Assembly: GCA_963839475.1 (NCBI GenBank)
Contig: CAWIVH010000004.1
Span: forward strand, 1-38,922
Length of the DNA: 38,922 nt
Direction of reading: 5' to 3'
From: CAWIVH01 sp963839475
Lineage (GTDB): Bacteria > Acidobacteriota > UBA6911
In this document: positions 1-7,951 of the stretch, one piece after another
Layout: every line of letters begins with the position of its first letter
Position numbering within the stretch: position 1 is the stretch's first letter
The notes under the pieces: generated by a model
The model's database searches: none
Seen by the model: the letters and a program-made list of their open reading frames with translations, nothing else
What the model was told of the DNA's origin: nothing
Program-made: the position numbers and the translations under genes

Positions 1-291
1 GCCGTCAAGTCTGGTGTACAGGTTTCTGTCCGCGATTACGTCGCCGCTTGACTTGCATGCCCCCCTCCCCCGGATAAGGAACTCATTCTCGATCTCCGAA
101 GGCAACCATGCGCCGTGTGCGTTACTTTCGGTCTCGATACCCAGGCAAAGGGAGGACAACTGGATCTTCTTCTTTGGACCGCAGAACTTCCCGCCTATAA
201 TGCCCCATCTTCTTGAGTAGCATTCACCTGGAATTGGCTTCAGCCGGAGGAAGCGCATGGCTTCGACGGGACCACGCGGCAGGAAAGAAGG
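1..291. other. Intergenic / no supported gene
   Basis: I see no convincing gene here. One short open frame on the + strand (14-220) is proline- and serine-rich with no recognisable motif and no clear ribosome-binding site. The last 30 bases supply the ribosome-binding site of the next gene. Confidence 0.5.
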
Positions 292-1116
292 ATGAACCCT
301 ATGCCCCATAATGGCCAAAACGTTGATGTCGATACACCAAACCGCAAGACTTGTCTCGAATGCAGCGCCTATCTCCCGGCTTCGAACGATGAGGCCACGG
401 AATTCGGCATTTGCCTTAACGACGGTGCGTTTGAGCCGTTTGTGGAGGAATTGTTAACCGGGCCGATTCCAGATTCGTGCCGGGCACTCGTGGAGCAAAA
501 GAAATTTCAAGGTGAGACGCACTTTATATGCTCCGATTTCCATCAAGTCGAAAGCATTGAAATCGAGGACAATACTCTCCTCGGCCAGCGACTGCGGGGC
601 TTGGCGGAAAAAGGGAAGTTGACGCCCGAGGCCGTGGAGGCTGCGATCTTCGAGGATCGGGTAAAGCATATCGAATGGAAGACGCAGCCGGTCGATCAAT
701 ATGCCTGGCAACTCGAGAGGGGAATTCCCGAAGAGCGTGACAAGGCCATCTCCAGCCTGGGCGCCTTAATTGCGTTGGAGAACCTGGAGGCCTTTCAGGC
801 ACTGCTTCGGTTTCTCGCGAGCTTGCCCCCTCCCACAACACTGAGGGAAGTTCACCTGAAGTCGCGTATCCTACGCCAGCTGAGCTATGTCAAACACAAG
901 GAGGCTGTTGTGCCTCATCTTGTGGAAGAACTCGGCCGCACGAAGTCCGACAACACTACCAGGCAGTGGATCCTGGAGATACTGCAATTTCTGGCGCGTT
1001 GTCCGCGGCAAGTTATCAGGGAACCCCTGGAGCAAATGCTCGCCGATGGGCGGTTTTCTTTCAAGCTCAAGAGAAGAGTCCTCAACCTTATCTCAGATTC
1101 GTCGAGTGAGATCTGA
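292..1116 (+). CDS. Hypothetical protein with N-terminal Cys cluster and HEAT-like helices
   Basis: A 274-residue protein of unknown function. The N-terminal ~80 residues hold five cysteines (C21, C24, C41, C63, C80) in a CxxC-led arrangement that suggests metal binding. The rest is predicted helical, with repeated hydrophobic/charged helix pairs (about residues 145-265, e.g. AISSLGALIALENLEAF) resembling HEAT/ARM scaffolding repeats. A purine-rich AGGA lies 7 bases before ATG 292. A second in-frame ATG at 301, with AAGG 9 bases upstream, is an equally possible start. The next gene follows after 5 bases in the same direction, so the two are probably co-transcribed. No catalytic motif is visible; the role may be protein-protein interaction. 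Confidence 0.7.
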   Translation: MNPMPHNGQNVDVDTPNRKTCLECSAYLPASNDEATEFGICLNDGAFEPFVEELLTGPIPDSCRALVEQKKFQGETHFICSDFHQVESIEIEDNTLLGQRLRGLAEKGKLTPEAVEAAIFEDRVKHIEWKTQPVDQYAWQLERGIPEERDKAISSLGALIALENLEAFQALLRFLASLPPPTTLREVHLKSRILRQLSYVKHKEAVVPHLVEELGRTKSDNTTRQWILEILQFLARCPRQVIREPLEQMLADGRFSFKLKRRVLNLISDSSSEI

Positions 1117-1121
1117 TCATC

Positions 1122-1583
1122 ATGGATGAAGTCAGACTGAAGGAAAAACTCCGCCTGATTGAAGCTCTGCATGCAGGCGCCAAGACGGCGGGTGAGAAGG
1201 ATGCCGCTGACAGGGCGAGACAGCGAATTCTAGAGCGGCTGAGATCACTGGAAGCATCCGATCCGCCGATTGAGTTCAAGTTCACTCTGCGAGATATGTG
1301 GCAGCGCAAGATCATGGTCGCCCTGATGCGCAGATATGGACTCAAGCCCTATCGATATCGCGGGCAGCGTTACACAACTGTCATGGCAAGAGTGCCAAGG
1401 GGGTTCGTCCACGAGACGTTATGGCCGGAGTTTCAGGAAATCTCCTCAACGCTGCACTCTTACCTTTCGGAGGTTACGGAACGAGTTGTGTCCGAAGTGA
1501 TCTGCCGGGACAACTCCGAGGCAGATGTGCTCGATGATCCGCCGCAACTCCTCGGGGCGAGGGATTCCGAGTACGCGGAATAA
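1122..1583 (+). CDS. Hypothetical protein, DUF2786-like architecture (weak)
   Basis: A 153-residue protein. Residues 5-45 form a basic helical pair (KLRLIEALHAGAKTAGEKDA) that resembles the opening of DUF2786-type proteins, and residues 50-110 have a compact mixed pattern (RRYGLKPYRYRGQRYTT). This resemblance is from pattern only and is weak. The gene starts 5 bases after the stop of the HEAT-like gene, which supports an operon. The acidic tail (DDPPQLLGARDSEYAE) is probably disordered. No mobility or catalytic signature was recognised. Confidence 0.6.
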   Translation: MDEVRLKEKLRLIEALHAGAKTAGEKDAADRARQRILERLRSLEASDPPIEFKFTLRDMWQRKIMVALMRRYGLKPYRYRGQRYTTVMARVPRGFVHETLWPEFQEISSTLHSYLSEVTERVVSEVICRDNSEADVLDDPPQLLGARDSEYAE

Positions 1584-2160
1584 CTGCCAAATGCCGAGTC
1601 GAATATGACATCCCTTTTGTACACGACACCTTTCCGGGGTTCGCGTGGCAGCGGATGCAGTCAAGAATTTGTCGCTGATGACAGTTCCACGGACAGAGGA
1701 ACGATTGAATTTCTGTGCACTCAAACCAATGTTTCGCACCCACTGTCGGCTTTAGCCGACAGGTTTGATTCGGACTGAAAGTCCAGTTGCGGCTGGAGTC
1801 GCCAATCATTTCGGTTTAAGCACAGGATATCTTCGAGTTCATTGAGGTTTTCGTGGCTTGATTTGAAAGAGCGAACCACGAAGATCGCCAAAGCCGCGAA
1901 GAAAAAAACGGACCGAAAGCTGTTCGCCTAAATGCGATGGGCTTAGACCCGGCGCCTATAGCTGAATGAGAATAGTATCCCTGGTCGAGCGCAAGCCCGA
2001 CCAGGCTTATGCTGGCATGAAGCAGCCGGATGCGCAAACGAAGTCCCGGCAACGCGGAGGCACCAACGGTGATGAGCAGGAATGTTCCATGGATCGGAGA
2101 AGGATCGAGCGGTTGGCCGGTCGCCGCCATCCCTTTAGCTTTGGAGGAGGTCGGACAAGC
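1584..2160. other. 577-bp intergenic region
   Basis: Open frames here are short and composition-driven. The frame that enters from 1966 is in phase with the next gene, but its first 65 codons look non-coding and the good ribosome-binding site is at 2143-2150. The only structure seen is a pair of palindromes at 1743-1784. Confidence 0.5.
1743..1784. repeat. Twin palindrome (REP-like)
   Basis: Two perfect hairpins lie close together. CTGTCGGC (1743-1750) pairs with GCCGACAG (1755-1762) around a TTTA loop, and GGACT (1772-1776) pairs with AGTCC (1780-1784) around GAA. Neither is followed by a T-run, so this is a poor terminator and looks more like an interspersed REP-type repeat. Confidence 0.5.
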
Positions 2161-3294
2161 ATGAGCGAGTATCAGTACTACGAGTGGCAGACGGTGGACC
2201 GGCTGTTGACAGAAGCGGAGCAGGATGCAGTTGGCCGACTGTCCAGCCATATTGACGTGTCGTCCAGCCGGGCCGTCGTCACCTATTCGTGGGGTGACTT
2301 CAAACACGACCCAAAGCAAGTCCTGTCGCGGTTTTTCGACGCGCATCTCTACCTGGCGAACTGGGGCAGCCGCCGGCTAATCTTTCGTTTCCCGGCGGGA
2401 CTGTTGAATCGGAAAGTGATTCAAGCATACTGCGTGCGATACCGGATTACCTACGAGACCCTCGGCAAGTTTGACGTGCTGGATTTGAATCTGGGCGATG
2501 AGGAAGGCAGCGGTGATTGGATTGAAGGCGAAGGCTCCTTGTCCGGTCTGGTCCCTCTTCGAGACGACCTCATCCAGGGCGATTATCGGCTCCTGTATCT
2601 GGCCTGGCTAAAGGCGGTGCCGAACCAAGACAATGCACCGTCGCGTGATCGAAAATCATCTGTGTCAAAGCACCTGGATCCCGCCATTTCGCCCGGGCTC
2701 CGACAACTTTCCCCGCCCTTAAAGCGATTTGTGGACCAGTTTGACATTTCTCCCAGCCTTATTGCGGCAGCAGCCGAGATGAGTACGGCTTTGGCGAAGA
2801 TACCCGAGCCCGACTTCCGACCACTGACAGCTCAACTCTCTCGCGAGGAATGCGATGGATTTCTGTGTCGCTTTGCGCAAGGCGATACGACCACCGGAAT
2901 GGAACTCAAGAAGCGCCTGCTCTCCTTGATGCCGTCCCAGCAGGTTGCGCAGGCGGTTCGTCTGTCAATCGGTGAACTGCTTAAAAGGGCGGATGAGATC
3001 GAGGAAGCGCGAAAGAGAGAGCGGAAGGAGGAGGCGCGCAGGAAGCATCATGCTGACATGGAGGCCTTGGCCGGCCGCGAGGAGGAGATTTGGCAAGAGG
3101 TCGAATCCCTCGTCGAATCAAAACAACCAAAGCACTATGAAGTCGCCGTTCAGCTGCTGGCCAGGCTGAAAGAGCTTTCTGAGTTCCGAGACCTGAAGGC
3201 TGATTACCGGCAGCGGCTGAGCATCCTCTGTGAGCGGTTCAGGAACCGCCCCGGCCTTCAATCGCGGATTCAGCAAGCGAAGCTTCTCGAATGA
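2161..3294 (+). CDS. Conserved hypothetical protein (MSEYQYYE-type)
   Basis: A 377-residue cytoplasmic protein that belongs, from memory, to a widespread bacterial family of unknown function. Its members open with MSEYQYYE and carry a YxWGDFKxDP motif followed by YLANWGSRRLIFR. I chose ATG 2161 because GGAGGAGG lies 10 bases upstream and the family motif starts exactly there; an in-frame extension to 1966 is unlikely to be translated. A charged lysine/arginine/glutamate-rich helix, probably a coiled coil, spans about residues 275-320 (EIEEARKRERKEEARRKHH). In other genomes this family is often near SWIM zinc-finger genes; none is present here. Function unknown. Confidence 0.8.
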   Translation: MSEYQYYEWQTVDRLLTEAEQDAVGRLSSHIDVSSSRAVVTYSWGDFKHDPKQVLSRFFDAHLYLANWGSRRLIFRFPAGLLNRKVIQAYCVRYRITYETLGKFDVLDLNLGDEEGSGDWIEGEGSLSGLVPLRDDLIQGDYRLLYLAWLKAVPNQDNAPSRDRKSSVSKHLDPAISPGLRQLSPPLKRFVDQFDISPSLIAAAAEMSTALAKIPEPDFRPLTAQLSREECDGFLCRFAQGDTTTGMELKKRLLSLMPSQQVAQAVRLSIGELLKRADEIEEARKRERKEEARRKHHADMEALAGREEEIWQEVESLVESKQPKHYEVAVQLLARLKELSEFRDLKADYRQRLSILCERFRNRPGLQSRIQQAKLLE

Positions 3295-3662
3295 CCAGAA
3301 AGGGCATGGCGAACGAACTCGGATGCCATCAACTACAGCACGTTCGGTTGGGAGCAGGGCGCATTTTCTGAGATTTTGCCCGGTCGTAGAAGTAAATCCC
3401 GTTGGCAGCTTTCTATGAAAGGGTGAGTCTGGAGACCTTCTGTTGATCAGTTTCCGGTGAGAAGGCTAGACCTGAGCGGATGCGCAATCACTGCAGCGCG
3501 GGAGTAGAAATCCCGTGGGACAGCCAAAACCCTTTGTTTTCACAGGTAGTGGATGTGTCTGTCCTCGGAAACCAGTAATGAACGAGTAATTACGGAGACT
3601 CGACAAAGAGAAAAGAGCCGGTGATGTTTGCCGCTATGCTTTCTATAATCCATGATTTGCTG
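3295..3662. other. Intergenic region left of the tRNA-Leu scar
   Basis: No gene is supported. The stretch ends at the attachment-site repeat and holds a weak 11-bp-period direct repeat at 3574-3590, described separately. Confidence 0.5.
3574..3590. repeat. Possible arm-site dimer (AGTAAT, 11-bp period)
   Basis: AGTAAT occurs at 3574-3579 and again at 3585-3590, an 11-bp period like the stronger dimers at the other junctions. It ends about 73 bp before the tRNA-Leu scar, whereas the comparable dimer at 28236-28255 ends 57 bp before its scar. The unit is only 6 bp, so chance is possible. If real, it marks the right end of a further element lying to the left. Confidence 0.3.
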
Positions 3663-3721
3663 TGGTGCCGAAGGAGGGGGTCGAACCCTCATGGCCGCAA
3701 GGGCCGCGGGATTTTGAGTCC
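3663..3721 (-). repeat. att scar: 3' fragment of tRNA-Leu(CAA), left copy
   Basis: These 59 bp are identical to 28313-28371 and in the same orientation. Read on the minus strand they run from the anticodon stem (GGA, loop CTCAAAA with anticodon CAA) through the long variable arm typical of tRNA-Leu, the T arm (GAGGG, TTCGACC, CCCTC), the acceptor strand CTTCGGC and encoded CCA. The 5' half (D arm, acceptor GCCGAAG) is absent, so this is not a functional tRNA. It is the kind of scar left when a tyrosine integrase recombines in a tRNA anticodon loop. Confidence 0.85.
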
Positions 3722-3835
3722 ACTATCTGCAATTTCTGTCCATTTCGAAATAGTTCTAAATCATTGAAAACAGAAGAAGAAACCGAACCCTGACGTTTCG
3801 GTCCAGTTCTGTTTATTTAAATGGTTTTGGAAGCA

Positions 3836-3858
3836 TTTTTTACCCACTTTTTACCCAG
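3836..3858. repeat. Arm-site candidate, left end of segment A
   Basis: TTTTTACCCA is repeated with TACCCA at 3841-3846 and 3852-3857, an 11-bp period. It begins about 115-120 bp inside the left scar, matching the distance of the GGACAAAG dimer from the scar in element B (117 bp). Likely an integrase or excisionase arm-binding site; inferred from position and periodicity. Confidence 0.5.
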
Positions 3859-4056
3859 TCGCTGTTCTGGAGGGCCGTGCTTTGCTCGTAGGCTTCTGGC
3901 GCTCGGCAGATCAATTTGGGACCGTCAGCGACACCTATAGCCCTCCTTTAAATTCCGGGCTCGATTCCAGCGCTTCAGATCGATGCCCGAAAGGACCTGA
4001 CCCGATTCCTTAATTCCGTCGATGACCTTGCCACTACATCTAAAAGGAACCGATCC

Positions 4057-5241
4057 ATGCGTTTTCCCCTGAACTGCTTTTCCCAAACATCGTCCTCCGC
4101 AGGCTCCATTCCCTTCCCCGTTCTGCCGTCGCCCAAAAGTTCCAGTTGGGGGCCGGCGGAGAATGATGTGCGGAATCCGTCTATCTCCTTTGCCGAAGAT
4201 TCCGCCGCCGAGTCTCCGGATTTCAATCCGGTACCACATGCCAATTCGGCACCCGGTGCGCCCCGCCCCTGGCACCACATGCCATCGGCACCACATGCCG
4301 ATATGCAGCCCTATTCAAGGGTCAGAGGCGAATTGCGCGTCCCCAATACCCTCAATTTCAGCCTCTTCCCTTCCCTCGATCCCTATTCCCGAACCGTCTA
4401 CTATCAGCTCTTTCTCTTCTCGCGCGGCTTCCACAAGGATACCTGCTCGATCAGCCTGAAACGCCTCTCCGAATCCAGCCGGATGTCCGTCCGAAAGGTT
4501 CAGAAATCAATTGTTTACCTCGAATCCATGGGATTGGTGAAGAGGCTTCGCCCGGGCTCGCGCGGACGCTGGAAACTGAGCTCCTACCAGGTAACCGTCC
4601 CGGGAGAATCGCCATTGGCAGCAACTGCGAAAACAGGCGAGGAAAATGCTCCATCGCCTATTGGCAAAACAGTCGACAGGACAACACAGAGCGCGGAAAT
4701 CAATCCGGCACCACGTGCCAACATTAAACGTGATGATGATCAGGAAAAGAAATCATCATCAAAATCCGGGAATGCAGCATTCCCAGTAAATACCCCCGAA
4801 AACCACAGCCCCGCGGCTGCGCCGCAAGAGAGAGAACCGTATCCAGCCGAAATCCTGGAAAAAGTCCGCTCTGCCTACGAGAAGGCAACCGGAAACATCT
4901 GGTACCACTCCGACGAGATCGCGTTCCGCCAGAACGAACTCGACAGAATCCCGCTGCCGAGGATCCTGGCCACTATGGAGTCCGTCGTTCAGCGCACACC
5001 GGCCAAAGTGAACAGCTTCAAGTATTTCATCCGGGAGATTAAGGCGTCCCAGGACACATGAAACCGCTCATGGCGCAAAAAGCAGCTGGAGGGAGTCATC
5101 CGCCGGGTGCGGGACAACGCCACCGGTTTGGCCAATTACACCGGCCCCGATTTCCTCGAAGATGTCAAATGCTCCTGTGCCCGCGAGGGTGTCTATTTCG
5201 ACAACGATGTCTTCAATGACCTGTGCGCCAGCGGTCTTTAG
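4057..5241 (+). pseudogene. Winged-helix replication initiator, truncated by in-frame TGA
   Basis: ATG 4057 has AAGGA about 10 bases upstream. Residues ~90-160 form a winged-helix domain (ISLKRLSESSRMSVRKVQKS, then LESMGLVKRLRPGSRGRW) as in plasmid/phage replication initiators and replisome organizers, preceded by a proline-rich linker. Translation stops at TGA 5059-5061 (334 aa). The same frame then continues open for 59 codons to TAG 5239-5241 and reads like a genuine C-terminal domain (WRKKQLEGVIRRVRDN, then GPDFLEDVKCSCAREGVYFD). The sense codon at the stop was probably CGA, so a single transition would explain it. I call it a recently damaged initiator; the 334-aa form may retain DNA binding. 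It sits beside the left scar, as expected for an element replication gene. Confidence 0.65.
4230..4299. repeat. Iterons inside the initiator gene (candidate origin)
   Basis: A 13-bp unit GGCACCACATGCC, itself with GGCA/TGCC dyad symmetry, occurs at 4271-4283 and 4287-4299. It recurs with one change at 4230-4242 (GGTACCACATGCC), as a looser variant at 4248-4260, and far downstream at 4707-4719 (GGCACCACGTGCC). The copies at 4230 and 4707 also share the flank CAATCCG. Initiator genes carrying their own iterons are known from lambda O, so this is a plausible origin. Confidence 0.5.
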
Positions 5242-5513
5242 AAACAGGCAGGAACGGCCCAAGGCGGTTTCCACTGGCCGATCGGCTTCATATACGGCTA
5301 ATTGACGGCAAACGAGGCAATCCAACAGTCGCTGTGCAACGGCCCGGTGCCGGAACCGTCCGGGTGTGAAATTGTCGTAGATGTGACAACCCATCAGCAC
5401 TATCCCGGTCAAATGCTCTACGGAGTCCGGTTGTCCTGGGATCCGCGCTTTCAGAGCGGTTGGATCCCATCACTTGCTCCAACAGCTCCTCTGCAGAGCT
5501 CAGGACAGAATGA
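5242..5513. other. Intergenic region
   Basis: Frames here are short and without recognisable motifs. It separates the damaged initiator from the convergent toxin-antitoxin genes. Confidence 0.45.
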
Positions 5514-5834
5514 TCAGATGTGCTTGAGCGAAAGCTCCATGCGGACGCCGCCGGTTTTCTGGAGGTGAGCGACTACTTCCAAAAGGTTGCGAGCCTGTGG
5601 GTTTCCTTTTGGGCCAAGCATACGCATGAGGCTCTTTGACGATTTGTGGGTGAGGCTGCTCAGCTTTTCGAAGCCGATCGTGGCGTTGATGTAATCGCGC
5701 AATATCGCCTTGCCGGTCTCCAGCTCGCCGGCTAGCAGGCATTCGACGCCCTCGCGCAGAAGCTCGTCCCGGAAAGAGGGATCGCCTTCGATGCGGGCTT
5801 GAACGGTTTCCTTAAAATCGCGCGTCAGTGGCAT
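5514..5834 (-). CDS. HigA-like antitoxin / HTH regulator
   Basis: A 106-residue protein starting MPLTRDFKETVQARI. The start at 5834 is preceded by GGAGAT 7 bases upstream; an in-frame extension to 5876 runs into the toxin gene and is rejected. The C-terminal half has a helix-turn-helix of the type seen in addiction-module antidote proteins (SLMRMLGPKGNPQARNL). The family neutralises a RelE/HigB-like toxin and represses its own operon. It begins 2 bases after the toxin stop, giving the toxin-first order typical of HigBA-like pairs. In this mobile setting it probably stabilises the element. Confidence 0.8.
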   Translation of the reverse strand: MPLTRDFKETVQARIEGDPSFRDELLREGVECLLAGELETGKAILRDYINATIGFEKLSSLTHKSSKSLMRMLGPKGNPQARNLLEVVAHLQKTGGVRMELSLKHI

Positions 5835-5836
5835 AT

Positions 5837-6166
5837 TTATATCTCCCTGGCCTTGCGCTCCCTGTAGTCTTTCCATCGCTCATGGGCAACTTGGATATCC
5901 GTATCCTGATGCTTTTTTGTTCCTCCGCCGACCAGGATCACGAGTGCATCGCCATCTTTTCCGAAATAGATCCGATAACCAGGGCCGAAATCAATTCGGC
6001 ATTCGAAAACCCCGGCACCGACTCCCTTCGTGTTCGAAAAATTCCCGTGCCCGATCCGGACCAGAGAGGTGGTTACCTTTGCCGCTGCCGGAGCATTGAG
6101 CCCGCTGAACCACTTCGCAAAAGGGCTGCGGCCCTTCGGATCAAGGTACTCCCTGATCGTGAGCAT
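5837..6166 (-). CDS. HigB/RelE-like toxin (addiction module killer protein)
   Basis: A 109-residue basic protein starting MLTIREYLDPKGRSPFAKWF. Its central motif (GVFECRIDFGPGYRIYFGKDGD) and the following VILVGGGTKKHQDTDIQ are typical of the RelE/ParE-superfamily killer proteins that cut mRNA on the ribosome. The frame stays open upstream to 6343, but family similarity begins at 6166, and an 8-bp palindrome at 6172-6193 sits just upstream of that start. No good ribosome-binding site precedes it, so it may be translated leaderless or weakly. It is followed after 2 bases by the antitoxin gene. Confidence 0.82.
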   Translation of the reverse strand: MLTIREYLDPKGRSPFAKWFSGLNAPAAAKVTTSLVRIGHGNFSNTKGVGAGVFECRIDFGPGYRIYFGKDGDALVILVGGGTKKHQDTDIQVAHERWKDYRERKAREI

Positions 6167-6171
6167 GATAC

Positions 6172-6193
6172 ATGGTAACAATAACGTTACCAT
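6172..6193 (-). promoter_or_regulatory. Toxin-antitoxin operator palindrome
   Basis: ATGGTAAC (6172-6179) and GTTACCAT (6186-6193) form a perfect 8-bp inverted repeat with a 6-base spacer, starting 5 bases upstream of the toxin start. Position and symmetry fit an autoregulatory operator bound by the antitoxin or the complex. Confidence 0.6.
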
Positions 6194-6362
6194 TAACGCA
6201 ATCTTGATTGGTGTCGTTCGTAATAACCTCGGCCGGTCACCATCGCCGCGGTGCCTATGCTTGCCCCGCCTGGACCTCTCCTTGCCATGCGCAGCGCGCA
6301 CTGGGTCTGCAAGCCGTTTGCGGCCAGCGTTTGCCGGTAGCATTCCCTAAGGAAGTTGAAAA

Positions 6363-7905
6363 AGGGGTCCTTCCGGGTTTTGAGTGGGTAGCCCCAACAT
6401 GTTGTGGTTCGAGATTGCAGGCTCCTTCGCTGGTGCATGTAACGAGCAGGCCTGATTGAAAATGACGCATCTGTGGAAATCCATAGAAAGCATGGATTTC
6501 CTACAGCTGCTTGGAAAAGTCCCTCCAAAAAGCGTCGGGACTTTTCCACATTTCCAACAGGCCGATTCTGTTGTTCTGCCGATTTTTTGACGGCATCTCG
6601 CTGTGCCGGTTTCTTGCGAAGGCGTGGTACCCTCAGGTTCTTTAAAGCAAAGGAGCCGGAGGTGAAAGATACGGATCTGTACGCTGCGCTGTTGCATTTG
6701 AGTCACCCGTGGCGGGTGACAGAAGTCAAACTCGACATTGCCGCCAGCCGCATCGACGTCTGGATTGAGCATGCACCGGACACGAAATGGCTCTGTCCGG
6801 AATGCCGAAAAGTGGCGCCGCTTTACGATCACGCGGAAGAACGGGAATGGCGGCACCTGGATACCTGCGACTGCCAGACCTTCGTGCATACGCGGCCGCC
6901 GCGAGTCAAGTGCAAGGACCATGGCGTAAAGCAGATCGGGCCGACTTGGGCAAACCCGGGTTCGCATTTCACACTGAAGTTCGAGAGCTTGGTGATCAAC
7001 ACCCTGAAAGAATGCGATGTCACGGGAACAACGCGGCTGACAGGAACCTCCTGGGATGAGGCCTGGGGCATCATGGAAAAGGCCGTTGAGCGCGGGCAAA
7101 CCAGAAAAGAGCGACGTATCCCGGAACAGCTCAGTATCGACGAGAAGGCTTTTGCAAAGCGTCACCGGTATGAAACGCTTGTTTGCGACTTGGATCGAGG
7201 CACGGTCGAGTATGTCGTGGACGACCGGCAGCAGAGGAGCCTGGAGAAGTACTACCGGCAGTTCACCCCGGAGGAACGAGCCGGCGTCAAGGCCGTTGCC
7301 ATGGACATGTGGGATCCTTACATTGCCGCGACCCAAGCGTTCATTCCGGAGGCCACGAGCAAAATCGTGTTCGACAAGTTCCACATCGTTCGCGGTGTTA
7401 CCGATGCGGTCGACAAAGTGCGACGGGGAGAGGCGAAGCAGCTCGCAGCCATGGGCGATGATAGCCTGAAGGGCACCAGACATCTGTGGCTCGCCAACGA
7501 AGGTAATGTTCCGCAGTGGCGCAAGGCGGAATTCGACGAGATCCGGAAACTGAACCTCAAAACCGGTAGAGCGTGGGCGATCAAAGAAGCCCTGCGCGGC
7601 CTCTGGGGCTTTAGGTATCCGGCTCGGGCAAAGGCGTTTTTTGGCCGCTGGTATAACTGGGCCACCCATTCCAGGCTGAAACCGATGATCGCTGCGGCAA
7701 AGACAATCAAGCGTCATCTTCCGAATGTGCTGACCTATTTCAAGCATCGGATTACCAATGCCCTGGCGGAAGGGCTCAACAGCAAAATCCAGATGGTGAA
7801 GGAAATGGCCTGCGGCTTTCGGAATCGCGACCATTACAAGACGGCGATCTACTTTCACTGCGGCGGGCTTGATTTATACCCGTCGTCCGCGAATACTCCG
7901 TCATG
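6363..7905 (+). mobile_element. ISL3-family insertion sequence (ends tentative)
   Basis: The transposase at 6662-7906 defines the element. A candidate left end begins GGGGTCC near 6365 and reads on to GGGTAG around 6387. The opposite end near 7875-7905 read in reverse gives GGAGTATTC and then GGGTATA, a gapped and imperfect match. I cannot fix the ends or a target duplication by eye. Twin hairpins lie between the left end and the gene. Confidence 0.4.
6475..6548. other. Two adjacent perfect hairpins ahead of the transposase
   Basis: GGAAATCCAT (6475-6484) pairs with ATGGATTTCC (6492-6501) around 7 bases. Ten bases later TGGAAAAGTCCC (6512-6523) pairs with GGGACTTTTCCA (6537-6548) around 13 bases. 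Both are perfect and would be strong in RNA. They sit 114 bases before the transposase start and may act as terminators or translation-limiting structures against read-through transcription. Confidence 0.6.
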
Positions 7906-7906
7906 A
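6662..7906 (+). CDS. ISL3-family transposase
   Basis: 414 residues from GTG 6662, which has AAGGAG about 7 bases upstream; the frame is open back to 6473 but that part is non-coding in character. An N-terminal zinc-finger region (CPECRK, then cysteines around DTCDCQ and a later C/H) is followed by the DDE domain. Candidate acidic residues are in SIDEKAF (~160), MDMWDPY (~215) and LAEGLNSKI (~370), all typical of ISL3 transposases, as are FDKFHI and GFRNRDHY. Length is normal for the family and no frameshift is seen, so it may be active. Confidence 0.88.
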   Translation: MKDTDLYAALLHLSHPWRVTEVKLDIAASRIDVWIEHAPDTKWLCPECRKVAPLYDHAEEREWRHLDTCDCQTFVHTRPPRVKCKDHGVKQIGPTWANPGSHFTLKFESLVINTLKECDVTGTTRLTGTSWDEAWGIMEKAVERGQTRKERRIPEQLSIDEKAFAKRHRYETLVCDLDRGTVEYVVDDRQQRSLEKYYRQFTPEERAGVKAVAMDMWDPYIAATQAFIPEATSKIVFDKFHIVRGVTDAVDKVRRGEAKQLAAMGDDSLKGTRHLWLANEGNVPQWRKAEFDEIRKLNLKTGRAWAIKEALRGLWGFRYPARAKAFFGRWYNWATHSRLKPMIAAAKTIKRHLPNVLTYFKHRITNALAEGLNSKIQMVKEMACGFRNRDHYKTAIYFHCGGLDLYPSSANTPS

Positions 7907-7951
7907 TTGATTCCGTTGGACTTTCCGGATCCTTGAACCCATGCTTCCAGA

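Noticed and set aside
3663..3721. Functional tRNA-Leu gene
   Set aside because: Only the 3' part from the anticodon stem is present at both copies; the D arm and 5' acceptor strand are missing.
3925..4296. Minus-strand frames opposite the initiator N-terminus
   Set aside because: Shadow frames of a proline-rich coding region, without a ribosome-binding site or motif.
5068..5412. 114-codon minus-strand frame after the initiator
   Set aside because: It lies opposite the in-frame continuation of the initiator, which reads as real protein; the minus frame has no motif.
6347..7858. 503-codon minus-strand frame opposite the ISL3 transposase
   Set aside because: A long antisense shadow; the + strand frame carries complete transposase motifs.
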